In this document: piece after piece, positions 26,697 to 35,792 of the stretch
Layout of the letters: the number at the start of each line of letters is the position of its first letter
How positions within the stretch are numbered: the first letter of the stretch is position 1
Made by a program: the position numbers and the translations under genes
Origin: Paenarthrobacter sp. AR 02
Lineage (GTDB): Bacteria; Actinomycetota; Actinomycetes; Actinomycetales; Micrococcaceae
Assembly: GCF_021538675.1 (NCBI RefSeq)
Contig: NZ_JAJUKH010000001.1
Span: 124,001 to 188,000 of the forward strand
DNA length: 64,000 nt
Reading direction: 5' to 3'
The notes under the pieces: generated by a model
The model's database searches: none
What the model saw: only the letters and a program-made list of their open reading frames with translations
Told to the model about the DNA's origin: nothing

Positions 26697-27706
26697 TCCC
26701 CCGCCGGCCGATAGGCCGGGAAGTCACCCGCCGGCGTCGAGACGCTTTCCGCGGCCAGGACGCCGTCGAGAATCGCCAGCCGAACGGCTTCCGCCGCGGC
26801 GCTTTGGAGCGTAATCAGCGAGACTTGCCGCGCCTGTTCAGTACTGCGGTCAAGCCCGACGGCGCCAGTCGCCAACGCGAACACGGTGTCACCGTCAGCG
26901 AGGGTATGAGACGGATCCAGCGCCCGCGCAAGCCCTGCATGCCCGGCAGATGCGGTCCGCTTGCACTCGGCCACATCCAGCACGGCATTCGTAGCGATCA
27001 CGACGAGTGTAGTGTTCAGGCCCGGCTGTTCTGCCTGCGCTGGCTGGTCCTCGGCCTGCGGGCCTGGAGCCCGGCCGCGCGCGTCTAAGGGAGGAACGAC
27101 CGAGCGCGCAGAGGGCTGCAGGTCCGCAGGCCCAAACCGGGGCGAACCCAGCGCATTCACCACGGCGATGGCCCCCACAATCACGCCGCCGTCGAGTTCG
27201 ATCGAGGACGTACCCACCCCACCTTTGTACTGTCCGCGGGCAACAACGGCGCCCGTGCCGGCACCAACGTTTCCACGCCCGACGTCGGCATGGTCACCGG
27301 AGGCGAACGCCGCAGCAGCTGCCTGGTAGCCCATGTCAGCGTCGGGCCGTGCGTGTACGTCGCCACCACGCCCGAGGTCGAAGACCGCTGCGGCCGGAAC
27401 AATTGGCACCACGGTTCCCGGGACGGCGAAGCCACGCCCCTGTTCTTCACACCAGCGTTGGGCGCCCGCCGCGGAGACCAGCCCGAAGGCGCTGCCACCA
27501 GTCAACACCACGGCATCAACGGTGGACACCAACGTGGTGGGATCCAAAGCGTCGGTCTCGTGCGTCCCGGGCCCTCCACCGCGAACATCCACCGACCCCA
27601 CGGTTCCGGGCGGCGGCAGCACCACGGTCACCCCGGACAGCCACCCATTCCCGACCCTCTGCACATGACCAACCCGTACGCCCGCAACATCGGTGATCGC
27701 ATTCAT
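26693..27706 (-). CDS. P1 family (S58, DmpA-type) peptidase
   Basis: Predicted N-terminal-nucleophile aminopeptidase of the DmpA/S58 family, made as one chain that cuts itself in two. 337 residues: MNAITDVAGVRVGHVQRV at the start, then VLPPPGTVGSVDVRGGGPGT and LTGGSAFGL, and a central NTTLVVIATNA where the second Thr is the likely nucleophile and cut site. The ATG at 27706 has GGAG 6 bases upstream; a slightly longer frame begins at 27733. Substrate is unknown. It lies between the infA operon and the divergent sugar importer. Confidence 0.82.
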   Translation of the reverse strand: MNAITDVAGVRVGHVQRVGNGWLSGVTVVLPPPGTVGSVDVRGGGPGTHETDALDPTTLVSTVDAVVLTGGSAFGLVSAAGAQRWCEEQGRGFAVPGTVVPIVPAAAVFDLGRGGDVHARPDADMGYQAAAAAFASGDHADVGRGNVGAGTGAVVARGQYKGGVGTSSIELDGGVIVGAIAVVNALGSPRFGPADLQPSARSVVPPLDARGRAPGPQAEDQPAQAEQPGLNTTLVVIATNAVLDVAECKRTASAGHAGLARALDPSHTLADGDTVFALATGAVGLDRSTEQARQVSLITLQSAAAEAVRLAILDGVLAAESVSTPAGDFPAYRPAGE

Positions 27707-27812
27707 GGCTCCATTCTCCACCGGCCTGGGCAACGCCTCGCCCTGGACTGGAACTGGGAGTTGAGCCTCAAATACGAACTTGCGGGGAACACCACGTAAA
27801 CGGGTTGGGAAG

Positions 27813-27821
27813 TGTCAGACA
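27813..27821. promoter_or_regulatory. Possible operator upstream of the sugar importer
   Basis: TGTCAGACA is a 9-base palindrome (TGTC-A-GACA) resembling GntR-type half sites, 127 bases ahead of the first permease gene. Confidence 0.3.
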
Positions 27822-27851
27822 ACTATCACTCAGGGATGCCTTTTTGGTCCC

Positions 27852-27915
27852 GACAGGCCACTTCGGTGTGGTGAGCTAGGCCTGTCTTCGCCGCCCCGGT
27901 CCGGGCGCTGGCGAA
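27852..27915 (+). promoter_or_regulatory. Two hairpins in the leader of the sugar importer
   Basis: First: GACAGGCC (27852-27859) with GGCCTGTC (27879-27886). Second, starting on the next base: TTCGCC (27887-27892) with GGCGAA (27910-27915), plus an inner CGCCC/GGGCG stem. They end 32 bases before the start codon of the first permease and could control its translation. Confidence 0.4.
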
Positions 27916-27947
27916 CCCCCTCAATCACCCGAGAACGTTAGTGACCC

Positions 27948-28937
27948 ATGACTGCCCCTTTGATTCACAAGAGCAGCACCGCGCCCGCGGACGGCCCGGA
28001 CACATCGGCCCCCGCCCCGCCGGTTGCGACGCCCGGGAGAAACCGGGAGAGACGGCGCTGGTCCGGCCGAAGCCGCAAGGACTTTGTTGTCTTCCTGGCC
28101 ATGGCCCTTCCCAACCTGGTGCTGATTGGCACCTTTACGTACTGGCCGCTGATTAACAACATCTACTACTCCACGTTGGATTGGACGCTGGGCTCTGCTT
28201 CAGCCACGGTTGTTGGGCTGCAGAACTACGTCACGTTCTTCACCGGCGAGGACGCCTCGAAAGTCCTCGGCACCACGGCGGTCTTCACGCTTGTTACGGT
28301 GGGCGGCTCCATGGTCCTGGGCTTGCTGGTTGCCTTGGCGTTGAATGCGAAGGTTCGCGGCACCACGTTGGCCCGGTCCGCGGTGTTTGCGCCGTACGTG
28401 CTCTCCGGGGTGGGTGTCGGTTTGGTGTGGTTGTTCATCTTCGATCCCGGTTACGGTGTCTTGGCTTGGATCCTTCGTGGGCTCGGTCAGCAGAGCCCGC
28501 AGTGGATCAACGATCCCCAGCTTTCGTTGGTGATGGTCATCATTGTCTACGTCTGGAAAAACCTGGGCTATTGCGCCGTGGTTTATCTGGCCGGGCTGCA
28601 GTCACTTCCGCGGGACGTCATGGAAGCCGCAGCCCTCGACGGGGCGAACGGAATACGACGGTTCCTCAGCATTTCGTTGCCGTTGCTCTCCCCCACCACG
28701 TTCTTCCTGCTGATCACCACCATGCTGAGTTCGTTGCAGGCATTCGACCTGATCCGCATCATGACACCGCTGGGCAATGGCACCAGCACGTTGATCTACG
28801 AGGCCTACCTCCAGGCTTTCGGCGCCTACAACAGGGCGGGCTACTCCGCGGCGATCTCAGTGATCCTCTTCGCCATCCTGCTGATCATCACGGTCCTCCA
28901 ACTGCGGTTCGTTGAGCGAAAGGTCCACTACTCATGA
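27948..28937 (+). CDS. Sugar ABC transporter permease (CUT1, MalF type)
   Basis: Inner-membrane permease of 329 residues. After a ~45-residue basic cytoplasmic tail come six predicted helices starting FVVFLAMALPNLVLIGTFTYWP. The EAA loop that docks the ATPase reads EAAALDGANGIRRFLSISLPLLSP. It forms a heterodimer with the next gene product, which overlaps by 4 bases (ATGA). Start at 27948 lacks a strong ribosome site (GAGAACG upstream). Sugar specificity is unknown; the GH1 enzyme 16 kb away is a possible partner. Confidence 0.88.
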   Translation: MTAPLIHKSSTAPADGPDTSAPAPPVATPGRNRERRRWSGRSRKDFVVFLAMALPNLVLIGTFTYWPLINNIYYSTLDWTLGSASATVVGLQNYVTFFTGEDASKVLGTTAVFTLVTVGGSMVLGLLVALALNAKVRGTTLARSAVFAPYVLSGVGVGLVWLFIFDPGYGVLAWILRGLGQQSPQWINDPQLSLVMVIIVYVWKNLGYCAVVYLAGLQSLPRDVMEAAALDGANGIRRFLSISLPLLSPTTFFLLITTMLSSLQAFDLIRIMTPLGNGTSTLIYEAYLQAFGAYNRAGYSAAISVILFAILLIITVLQLRFVERKVHYS

Positions 28938-29842
28938 GCGCACCGTCACCAGCCGCCGTCGTCGTTTCCCAGCAGGACGCTGAGCCGGACCGTCGGCACA
29001 GGCCCTTGTCGCCTGCGAACCTTCTCCAGACAGTCGCCGCGGGCTACGTTCCGCTGATCGTCGCCACGCTGGTGGTGGCCCTGCCATTGCTGTGGATGCT
29101 GCTCAGCTCTTTCAAGCAACCGGGCGAAATCGTCACCATGGACCTGAAAATCCTGCCGGATTCCTTGAACCTGGAGAACTATGCCACAGCCATGACGACG
29201 GTTCCGTTCGCCCAATTTTTCGCGAACAGCCTGATAGTCACAGTGGTTGGTTCCACCGTCAAAGTCATCCTGGCGATCCTGACCGCCTACGCCCTGGTGT
29301 TCGTGCGCTTTCCGTTCAAGAACGTCATCTTCGTCCTGATCCTGGTGGCCCTGATGGTTCCGGCGCAGGTTTCCATCCTGCCCAACTACATCCTCATTGC
29401 GGGCATGGGAGGCAAGAACACCCTGTGGGGCATCATCCTTCCGGGACTCGGCACTGCCTTTGGTACTTTCCTCCTTCGGCAGCACTTCCTGACCCTTCCG
29501 CCGTCGATCCTTGAAGCGGCCGAGATCGATGGCGCCGGCCATTGGCGACGCTTGTGGCAAATCATCGTGCCCGTGTCGGTACCGTCCATCGCGACCGTGG
29601 CATTGGTGACAGTGGTCAGCGAATGGAATGACTACATTTGGCCGCTCATCATCACCGATCGTCCAGAAACCATGACCCTGCCAGTGGGGCTCACCTTGTT
29701 GCAGAACTCCGAAAGCAACGGAGCAGGCTGGGGAATCCTCATGGCCGGGGCCGTCCTGGTGATCGTTCCGATCCTGCTGGTCTTCGCCGCACTCCAGCGC
29801 TACATCGTTGCCGGCCTGACGCAGGGAAGCGTCACCGGTTGA
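28934..29842 (+). CDS. Sugar ABC transporter permease (CUT1, MalG type)
   Basis: Second permease, 302 residues, six predicted helices. LPLLWMLLSSFKQPGEI near the N-terminus is typical of MalG-type subunits, and the EAA loop is EAAEIDGAGHWRRLWQIIVPVSVP. Overlaps the first permease by 4 bases. The lipoprotein gene follows after 50 bases. No ATP-binding gene is present in this locus, so the importer probably uses a shared ATPase such as MsiK, as known for actinobacterial CUT1 systems. Confidence 0.88.
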   Translation: MSAPSPAAVVVSQQDAEPDRRHRPLSPANLLQTVAAGYVPLIVATLVVALPLLWMLLSSFKQPGEIVTMDLKILPDSLNLENYATAMTTVPFAQFFANSLIVTVVGSTVKVILAILTAYALVFVRFPFKNVIFVLILVALMVPAQVSILPNYILIAGMGGKNTLWGIILPGLGTAFGTFLLRQHFLTLPPSILEAAEIDGAGHWRRLWQIIVPVSVPSIATVALVTVVSEWNDYIWPLIITDRPETMTLPVGLTLLQNSESNGAGWGILMAGAVLVIVPILLVFAALQRYIVAGLTQGSVTG

Positions 29843-29892
29843 TTCTCCCACCGCACCAATCGCATCGAAGTACGTTATTGAAAGGAAGCACC

Positions 29893-31239
29893 ATGCGCAC
29901 CAACCTTGACCGCCGACATTTCCTGGGACTTGCAGGCCTCGGAGCCGGAGCAGCGGCCCTCGCCGCATGTGGTGGACCCTCGACGGCGGGCACGGCAGAC
30001 GCCGTCGACCCCGCAACGATCGACTTCAGCGGCGTGAAGCCTGCCGCCTCCATCGATTTCTGGACCAACCACCCGGGCAAGTCGCAGGACGTGGAAAAGG
30101 CCATCATCGACAAGTTCCACGCCAAGTTCCCTGACATCAAGGTCAACCTGGTCACGGCTGGGGCGAACTACGAAGAGATTGCCCAGAAGTTCCAGACGTC
30201 GCAGGCGGCCAAGACCGGGCTCCCCGGCTTGGTGGTCCTTTCCGACGTGTGGTGGTTCCGCTACTTCTCCAACGGCAGCATCATTCCCCTTGACGGACTC
30301 GTGAAGCAGCTGGACATCAAGATCGACGATTTCCAGAAGTCCCTCGTTGACGACTACAAGTACGACAACAAGCAGTGGGCCCTGCCCTACGGCCGGTCCA
30401 CCCCGCTGTTCTACTACAACAAGGACCACTTCAAAGCCGCAGGACTTCCGGACCGTGCTCCTGCAACCTGGCAGGAATTCGCTGAGTGGGCACCCAAGCT
30501 GAAGGCAAGCTCCGGCGCCCAGTACGCCTACATCTACCCGGCGTTGGCTGGCTACGCCGGCTGGACCCTGCAGAACAACCTGTGGGGCTGGGGCGGAAGC
30601 TGGTCCAGGGACTGGGACATCACCTGCGACTCCAAGGAATCCGTGGCTGCCCTGCAGTGGGCGCAAGACTCCATTTACAAAGACGGATGGGCTGGCGTCT
30701 CGTCCAAGGAAGCTGCTGACGACTTCGCCGCCGGCCTTACCTCGTCGACCATCTCCTCCACCGGCTCCCTGTTGGGTGTCCTGAAGGCTGCCAAGTTCAA
30801 CGTCGGCGTCGGGTTCCTCCCCGGCGGTCCCCAGGTTACCAGTGGCGTTTGCCCGACAGGAGGCGCGGGGCTGGGCATTCCGAGCGGGATCAGCAAGGAA
30901 GAGCAGTTGGCCGCTGCAACCTTCCTCAAGTTCATGACCGAACCCGAGAACACGGCTGCGTTCTCCGCTGCCACCGGCTACATGCCTACGCGGCTATCCG
31001 CGGACATGTCTACCGTCCTGGCCACCACGCCGCAGATCAAGATCGCCATGGACCAGCTCGCAGCCACCAAGGTCCAGGACAACGCAAGGGTCTTCCTTCC
31101 GGGTGCGGACCAGGAAATGGCCAAGTCTGCTGCGAAGATCCTCACGCAGCAGGGCGATGTGCAGGCCACCATGACGGAGCTGAAGAAGACGCTCGAGGGC
31201 ATCTACACCAAGGACGTCAAGCCTAAACTGAAGGCATAA
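29893..31239 (+). CDS. Sugar-binding lipoprotein of the ABC importer
   Basis: Extracellular solute-binding protein (family 1), 448 residues. The signal MRTNLDRRHFLGLAGLGAGA has a twin-arginine motif and a lipobox LAAC, so it is probably Tat-exported and lipid-anchored at C30. IDFWTNHPGKSQDVEKAIIDKFHAKF and the C-terminal region with KFMTEPENTAAFSAATGYMPTR are typical of sugar-binding proteins. ATG at 29893 follows AAAGGAAG. Last gene of the importer, closed by a strong terminator. Confidence 0.9.
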   Translation: MRTNLDRRHFLGLAGLGAGAAALAACGGPSTAGTADAVDPATIDFSGVKPAASIDFWTNHPGKSQDVEKAIIDKFHAKFPDIKVNLVTAGANYEEIAQKFQTSQAAKTGLPGLVVLSDVWWFRYFSNGSIIPLDGLVKQLDIKIDDFQKSLVDDYKYDNKQWALPYGRSTPLFYYNKDHFKAAGLPDRAPATWQEFAEWAPKLKASSGAQYAYIYPALAGYAGWTLQNNLWGWGGSWSRDWDITCDSKESVAALQWAQDSIYKDGWAGVSSKEAADDFAAGLTSSTISSTGSLLGVLKAAKFNVGVGFLPGGPQVTSGVCPTGGAGLGIPSGISKEEQLAAATFLKFMTEPENTAAFSAATGYMPTRLSADMSTVLATTPQIKIAMDQLAATKVQDNARVFLPGADQEMAKSAAKILTQQGDVQATMTELKKTLEGIYTKDVKPKLKA

Positions 31240-31254
31240 ACTCCGCCGAGCATG

Positions 31255-31290
31255 AAGAGAGCCGGGCTGCTTCAGCAGCCCGGCTCTCTT
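31255..31290. terminator. Bidirectional terminator between the importer and map
   Basis: Perfect 16-bp stem AAGAGAGCCGGGCTGC / GCAGCCCGGCTCTCTT (31255-31270, 31275-31290) with loop TTCA, between convergent genes. Confidence 0.92.
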
Positions 31291-31300
31291 CTTATGTCAG

Positions 31301-32128
31301 CTACGGGATGGGGACAGGCACGACGCCGAGCGGCGCCAGCTGCGCTGCTCCGCCGTCCGGGGCAGACAGGACCCAAATGCCCTTTTCATGTACGGCTACT
31401 GAATGCTCCCATTGGCAGGAGCGCTTGCCGTCGGTGGTGACCACTGTCCAGTCGTCGTCGAGGGTTGCGGTTTCAATGTCCCCGCGAACCAGCATCGGCT
31501 CAATGGCAAGGCACAGGCCTGGACGGATCTTCGGGCCGCGGTGGTTGGTCCTGTAGTTCAGCACGTCGGGCGCCATATGCATTTCAGACCCGATACCGTG
31601 GCCTACATAGTCTTCGAGGATGCCGAGGGGCTTGCCTTCGACAGACGATACGTAGTCGTCGATGGCGTTGCCGATGTCCCCCACGAACTTTCCGGTGGCC
31701 AAGGCAGCGATTCCACGCCACATGGCGGCCTCCGTGACATCGGAGAGGCGCTGGTCTTCGGGATCCGCGGTTCCAACGATCACTGTCCGCGCGGAATCAG
31801 AATGCCAGCCGTCCACAATGCAGCCGCCGTCGATGGAGATAATGTCGCCGTCCTGCAGGACACGGCCCCCCGGGATACCGTGAACAACTTCTTCGTTCAC
31901 CGAGGTACAGATGGTGGCCGGAAAGCCGTGGTATCCGAGGAAATTCGACTTCGCGCCGGCCTCGTTGAGGACTGCGGCGAATACATCATCCAGGTCCTTG
32001 GTGGTGACTCCGGCCTTAGCCGCCGCAACGGCAGCGTCCAGGGCACGGCTCAGCACAAGGCCTGCCTGGTGCATGGTGCGCATTTGCTCGTTGGACTTGT
32101 ATTCAATACGGGGCTGACCGAACGCCAT
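31301..32128 (-). CDS. map: Type I methionine aminopeptidase
   Basis: Removes the initiator Met from nascent proteins. 275 residues; the five metal ligands are in SIDGGCIVDGWHSDSART (two Asp), GHGIGSEMHMAP (His), LAIEPMLV (Glu) and WEHSVAV (Glu). The ATG at 32128 has AAAGGAGAAC upstream; an upstream ATG at 32263 gives 45 residues without similarity. It follows adk, but an intrinsic terminator lies between, so it probably has its own promoter. Confidence 0.94.
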   Translation of the reverse strand: MAFGQPRIEYKSNEQMRTMHQAGLVLSRALDAAVAAAKAGVTTKDLDDVFAAVLNEAGAKSNFLGYHGFPATICTSVNEEVVHGIPGGRVLQDGDIISIDGGCIVDGWHSDSARTVIVGTADPEDQRLSDVTEAAMWRGIAALATGKFVGDIGNAIDDYVSSVEGKPLGILEDYVGHGIGSEMHMAPDVLNYRTNHRGPKIRPGLCLAIEPMLVRGDIETATLDDDWTVVTTDGKRSCQWEHSVAVHEKGIWVLSAPDGGAAQLAPLGVVPVPIP

Positions 32129-32241
32129 GTTCTCCTTTGGAAGGTTGCTGGTGGGACCCGCCTGGCCCCGTGCTTCAATTATTTTCCCGTATCCGTGGGC
32201 AGGACCGAAATTGGCTGGCACCCACCCCATGACAGGGAACG

Positions 32242-32280
32242 AAAAAGGTGGGCCCCACACCAAACGGTACGGGACCCACC
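32242..32280 (-). terminator. Intrinsic terminator after adk
   Basis: Minus strand GGTGGGTCCC pairs with GGGGCCCACC (10 bp, one G-U) and is followed by TTTTT. It ends the secY-adk transcript 45 bases past the adk stop and cuts it from map. Confidence 0.82.
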
Positions 32281-32324
32281 CATCACTCCCATGCCGGTAA
32301 TCCGGCTATGTGGAGAACGTACTG

Positions 32325-32903
32325 CTAGACAGCCTTGGCCGACTCGATCGCCGTGAGCACACGGTCGGTAACTTCGTCGATACCGCCGATGCCATCAACC
32401 TGTGTCAGGATGCCACGCTCGGAGTACTTGGCTACGACGGCTTCGGTCTGCTCGTGGTACAGGTCAAGACGGTGTCGGATCACAGTCTCGTTGTCATCGG
32501 AGCGGCCGGTTTCCTTGGCACGGCCCAAAAGGCGGGCAACCAGTTCTTCGTCGTCGGCAGTCAGCTGGAGCACGACGTCGAGCTCCTGCTGACCCTCGGC
32601 GAGGATCTGGTCCAAGTAGTCAACCTGCGCCGTTGTGCGCGGGTAGCCGTCCAACAGGAAGCCGTTCTCGACGTCGTCCTGGCCGAGGCGGTCGCGAACC
32701 ATGTTGTTCGTGACGCTGTCCGGAACGAAATCGCCGGCGTCCATGTACTTCTTGGCCTCAATGCCCAAGGGGGTTTCGCCCTTGACGTTGGCACGGAAGA
32801 TGTCGCCGGTGGAGATGGCGACTACGCCGAGGCGCTCGGAAATGCGCTCGGCCTGCGTACCCTTACCCGAACCGGGAGGTCCAATGATCAGCATTCTCGT
32901 CAT
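32325..32903 (-). CDS. adk: Adenylate kinase (short-lid form)
   Basis: Balances AMP, ADP and ATP. The P-loop MLIIGPPGSGKGTQAERI region and DGYPRTTAQVDYL are clear. At 192 residues the chain lacks the long zinc-binding LID; the short lid is RAKETGRSDDN, as in other Actinobacteria. The start overlaps the secY stop by 4 bases (ATGA), so it is co-translated with secY. Confidence 0.96.
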   Translation of the reverse strand: MTRMLIIGPPGSGKGTQAERISERLGVVAISTGDIFRANVKGETPLGIEAKKYMDAGDFVPDSVTNNMVRDRLGQDDVENGFLLDGYPRTTAQVDYLDQILAEGQQELDVVLQLTADDEELVARLLGRAKETGRSDDNETVIRHRLDLYHEQTEAVVAKYSERGILTQVDGIGGIDEVTDRVLTAIESAKAV

Positions 32904-34210
32904 CGCAAAAGCCCTTCGTAGTGACGTTGTTGTAGCTGCGCATCAATCTGCTTGACGGTCTCCAGGCCAACACCCACCATGATCAGGATTGATGTGCCAC
33001 CAAACGGGAAGTTCTGGTTGGCATTGATCAGGACGAGTGCGACCAGCGGAATCAACGCCACGAAGCCAAGGTAGAAGGCTCCGGGAAGAGTGATCCTGGA
33101 AAGCACGTACTGCAGGTAGTCCGCGGTCGGTTTACCCGCCCGGATGCCCGGAATGAACCCGCCGTACTTCTTCATGTTGTCCGACACTTCTTCAGGGTTG
33201 AAGGTGATGGCTACATAGAAGTACGTGAAGAACACGATCATGGCGAAGTAGAGCGCCATGTAGATGGGGTGGTCGCCACGGGTGAGGTTGTTGTTGATCC
33301 ACTCGACCCATGTAGCAATCTGCTCCCCCGGCTTGGGCTGGTTGAACTGCGAGATCAGGCCCGGCAGGTACAGCATGGAGGAAGCAAAGATGACAGGCAC
33401 GACGCCGGCCATGTTCACCTTGATGGGGATATAGGTGCTGGTCCCACCCACGGTGCGTCGACCGATCATACGCTTGGCGTACTGGACCGGGACACGGCGC
33501 TGGGACTGCTCCACGAAGACCACCAGAGCCACAGTCAGCAGTCCAATGGCAAGAACGATGAAGAACGTTCCGGGGCCCTTGGTCTCCCAGATGGAACCCA
33601 GTGAACGGGGGAAGCCGGCAGCGATGGAGGTGAAGATCAGGAGGGACATGCCGTTGCCGACGCCGCGCTCGGTGCCGAGCTCGCCCATCCACATGATGAG
33701 GCCGGTGCCTGCAGTCAGCGTGATGATCAGCAGGAGGGTGGTAATGATGCTCTCATCGGGAATGATGGGCAGGTTACAGCCCGGCAGCAACTGTCCGGAT
33801 CGGGCCAGCGACACCAAAGTGGTGGCGTTCAACAAGCCGAGAGCGATGGTGAGGTACCGGGTGTACTGCGTCAGTTTTGACTGCCCGGAGGAACCTTCCT
33901 CGTAGAGCTGCTGGAACCGGGGAATAACCACCCGAAGCAACTGCACGATGATGCTCGCCGTGATGTAGGGCATGATGCCCAGGGCAAAGATCGATACCTG
34001 CAGCAACGCGCCGCCGCTGAACAAGTTCACCAACTGGTAGATGCCCTGCGAGGTGTCACCGTTGTTCAAGCATTGCTGGACATTCTGGTAGTTCACACCA
34101 GGCGAGGGGATGAAAGCTCCCAAGCGGAAGATTGTGATGATTCCCAGCGTGAACAACAACTTGCGTCGCAAATCAGGCGTCCGAAACGCCCGGCCGAATG
34201 CGCTTAGCAA
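32900..34210 (-). CDS. secY: Protein translocase subunit SecY
   Basis: Channel-forming subunit of the Sec translocon, 436 residues with ten predicted transmembrane helices. Typical stretches are LFTLGIITIFRLGAFIPSPGV, LGIMPYITASIIVQLL, GNGMSLLIF, and PGIRAGKPTADYL in the fifth cytoplasmic loop. Starts with TTG at 34210 behind AGGAGGACGC. Separated from rplO by a strong terminator and given its own candidate promoter, so secY-adk is an independent unit. Confidence 0.97.
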   Translation of the reverse strand: MLSAFGRAFRTPDLRRKLLFTLGIITIFRLGAFIPSPGVNYQNVQQCLNNGDTSQGIYQLVNLFSGGALLQVSIFALGIMPYITASIIVQLLRVVIPRFQQLYEEGSSGQSKLTQYTRYLTIALGLLNATTLVSLARSGQLLPGCNLPIIPDESIITTLLLIITLTAGTGLIMWMGELGTERGVGNGMSLLIFTSIAAGFPRSLGSIWETKGPGTFFIVLAIGLLTVALVVFVEQSQRRVPVQYAKRMIGRRTVGGTSTYIPIKVNMAGVVPVIFASSMLYLPGLISQFNQPKPGEQIATWVEWINNNLTRGDHPIYMALYFAMIVFFTYFYVAITFNPEEVSDNMKKYGGFIPGIRAGKPTADYLQYVLSRITLPGAFYLGFVALIPLVALVLINANQNFPFGGTSILIMVGVGLETVKQIDAQLQQRHYEGLLR

Positions 34211-34269
34211 GCGTCCTCCTGAGTAGAAAGTACAAGGATGTGATGGGGCTCAATGAAACCCAACAACCG

Positions 34270-34297
34270 AGTCTAACCGCTGGTGACGCCGTCTTAA
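34270..34297 (-). promoter_or_regulatory. Candidate secY-adk promoter
   Basis: Minus strand TTAAGA (34292-34297), 16-base spacer, TAGACT (34270-34275), 59 bases ahead of secY and just after the rplO terminator. Confidence 0.5.
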
Positions 34298-34320
34298 TAA
34301 TCGAGAGTCCACAATCAGGC

Positions 34321-34370
34321 AAAAAAATCCCGGTATACGGGGCCGAAGCCCCGCATACCGGGATTTTTTT
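34321..34370 (-). terminator. Intrinsic terminator after rplO (end of spc operon)
   Basis: Near-perfect stem: AAAAAAATCCCGGTAT and ATACCGGGATTTTTTT enclose CGGGG/CCCCG. Starts 26 bases past the rplO stop. It has seven T on either strand, so it could work in both directions. Confidence 0.95.
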
Positions 34371-34396
34371 ACAACGGGCTTTCGCCCCACTGGCTC

Positions 34397-34879
34397 TTAG
34401 AGAGCAGTGGTGCTTCCGCCTGCTGCAGCAATCTTTTCCGTCGCGCTGGCGGAGAATGCGTGGGCGGTGACGTCAACCTTGACGGTGATGTCGCCGGTGC
34501 CCAGCACCTTTACGGGCTGGTTCTTGCGAACGGCACCCTTCTCAACCAGGGATTCAACGGTGACAGCGCCACCTTCCGGGAACAGCTCGTTGAGCTTCTC
34601 CAGGTTTACAACCTGGAACTCAACCCGGAACGGGTTCTTGAAGCCGCGCAGCTTCGGCAGGCGCATGTGCAGCGGCAGCTGGCCACCGGCAAAGCCAGCC
34701 TTTACCTGGTAGCGGGCCTTCGTACCCTTGGTACCGCGACCAGCGGTCTTACCCTTGGAGCCTTCACCACGACCAACACGGGTCTTGGCGGTCTTGGCAC
34801 CCGGGGCGGGACGCAGGTGGTGGACCTTCAGAGCGTTCTGCTTCTCAGCAGCCTCTGCGGCGGTCTTGTTCTCTGCCAT
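34397..34879 (-). CDS. rplO: 50S ribosomal protein L15
   Basis: Late-assembly large-subunit protein, 160 residues. [22 protein letters not shown] and [12 protein letters not shown] are the family hallmarks; [20 protein letters not shown] follows. A short Ala/Glu-rich lead ([15 protein letters not shown]) precedes the usual start of homology. Start and rpmD stop share one base (TAATG). Last gene of the spc operon. Confidence 0.97.
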   Translation of the reverse strand: MAENKTAAEAAEKQNALKVHHLRPAPGAKTAKTRVGRGEGSKGKTAGRGTKGTKARYQVKAGFAGGQLPLHMRLPKLRGFKNPFRVEFQVVNLEKLNELFPEGGAVTVESLVEKGAVRKNQPVKVLGTGDITVKVDVTAHAFSASATEKIAAAGGSTTAL

Positions 34880-35085
34880 TACTTCGCCTCCTCTACATTC
34901 ACGAGGTGCGGAACCGTGTTGAGCATGCCAACGGTCACGGCGTCAGCGGTACGGACAACGGTGTGTCCGATGCGCTTGAGGCCGAGGGACCGGAGGGTCG
35001 CAATCTGGTTCTGCTTGGCGCCGATGACGCCCTTGATCTGGGTGATCTCCAACTGGGCGTCGGAGGGAGTCAGGTTCTTAGCCAT
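34879..35085 (-). CDS. rpmD: 50S ribosomal protein L30
   Basis: 68-residue large-subunit protein with [20 protein letters not shown] and [15 protein letters not shown] at 35085 begins [10 protein letters not shown]; the open frame extends upstream without meaning. Packed between rpsE (2 bases away) and rplO (1-base overlap). Confidence 0.95.
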   Translation of the reverse strand: MAKNLTPSDAQLEITQIKGVIGAKQNQIATLRSLGLKRIGHTVVRTADAVTVGMLNTVPHLVNVEEAK

Positions 35086-35087
35086 GA

Positions 35088-35792
35088 CTAAACACCTGCC
35101 TTCTGGTTCTGGAGCGCGCGCACCAGAGCAGCAGGAGCAACCTCGTCCAGCGGCAAGCCACGGCGGGCAGCCACGGAAGCGGGCTCTTCGAGCTGCTTCA
35201 GAGCGGCAACGGTCGCGTGAACGATGTTGATCGCGTTGGAAGAACCGAGCGACTTGGAGAGGATGTCGTGGATACCCACGCACTCCAATACCGCGCGGAC
35301 CGGACCACCGGCGATAACACCGGTACCGGCGGAAGCCGGACGCAGCAGGACGACGCCTGCAGCAGCTTCACCCTGCACGCGGTGCGGGATGGTGCTGCCA
35401 ACGCGGGGAACGCGGAAGAAGGACTTCTTGGCCTCTTCAACGCCCTTCGCGATTGCTGCGGGAACTTCCTTGGCCTTGCCGTAGCCGACGCCGACCATAC
35501 CGTTGCCGTCACCGACGACGACGAGTGCGGTGAAGCTGAAGCGACGACCACCCTTGACGACCTTGGCAACGCGGTTGATGGTGACAACGCGCTCTACGAA
35601 CTGGCTCTTCTCGGCTTCACGACCGCCGTCGCGGCCACCACGGCCACCACGGTCGCCGCGGCCCTGGCCACGGTCGCCACGCTCGCCGCGACGAGCGCCA
35701 CGGCGGTCATCGGCAGCGGGTGCGGTCTCAGTTGCTTCAGCAGCTACAGCTTCAGTCACCTGAATGTCCTTTTCGTTGTTTTCAGCGGTCAC
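35088..35792 (-). CDS. rpsE: 30S ribosomal protein S5 with Arg/Gly-rich N-terminal extension
   Basis: S5 helps decoding accuracy and mRNA entry. The core begins near [21 protein letters not shown] (about residue 65) and contains [22 protein letters not shown] and [22 protein letters not shown]. Total length of 234 is some 60 above a short S5 because of an acidic stretch followed by an RG/DRGG-rich stretch (residues about 28-60). Overlaps rplR by 4 bases. Confidence 0.96.
   Translation of the reverse strand: MTAENNEKDIQVTEAVAAEATETAPAADDRRGARRGERGDRGQGRGDRGGRGGRDGGREAEKSQFVERVVTINRVAKVVKGGRRFSFTALVVVGDGNGMVGVGYGKAKEVPAAIAKGVEEAKKSFFRVPRVGSTIPHRVQGEAAAGVVLLRPASAGTGVIAGGPVRAVLECVGIHDILSKSLGSSNAINIVHATVAALKQLEEPASVAARRGLPLDEVAPAALVRALQNQKAGV

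Noticed and set aside
32129..32263. N-terminal 45-residue extension of map
   Set aside because: The downstream ATG has a perfect ribosome site and the extension overlaps the adk terminator region without similarity to the family.
34198..34470. Small plus-strand frame across the rplO-secY interval
   Set aside because: It runs through the terminator hairpin and the rplO coding end, with no ribosome site or family features.
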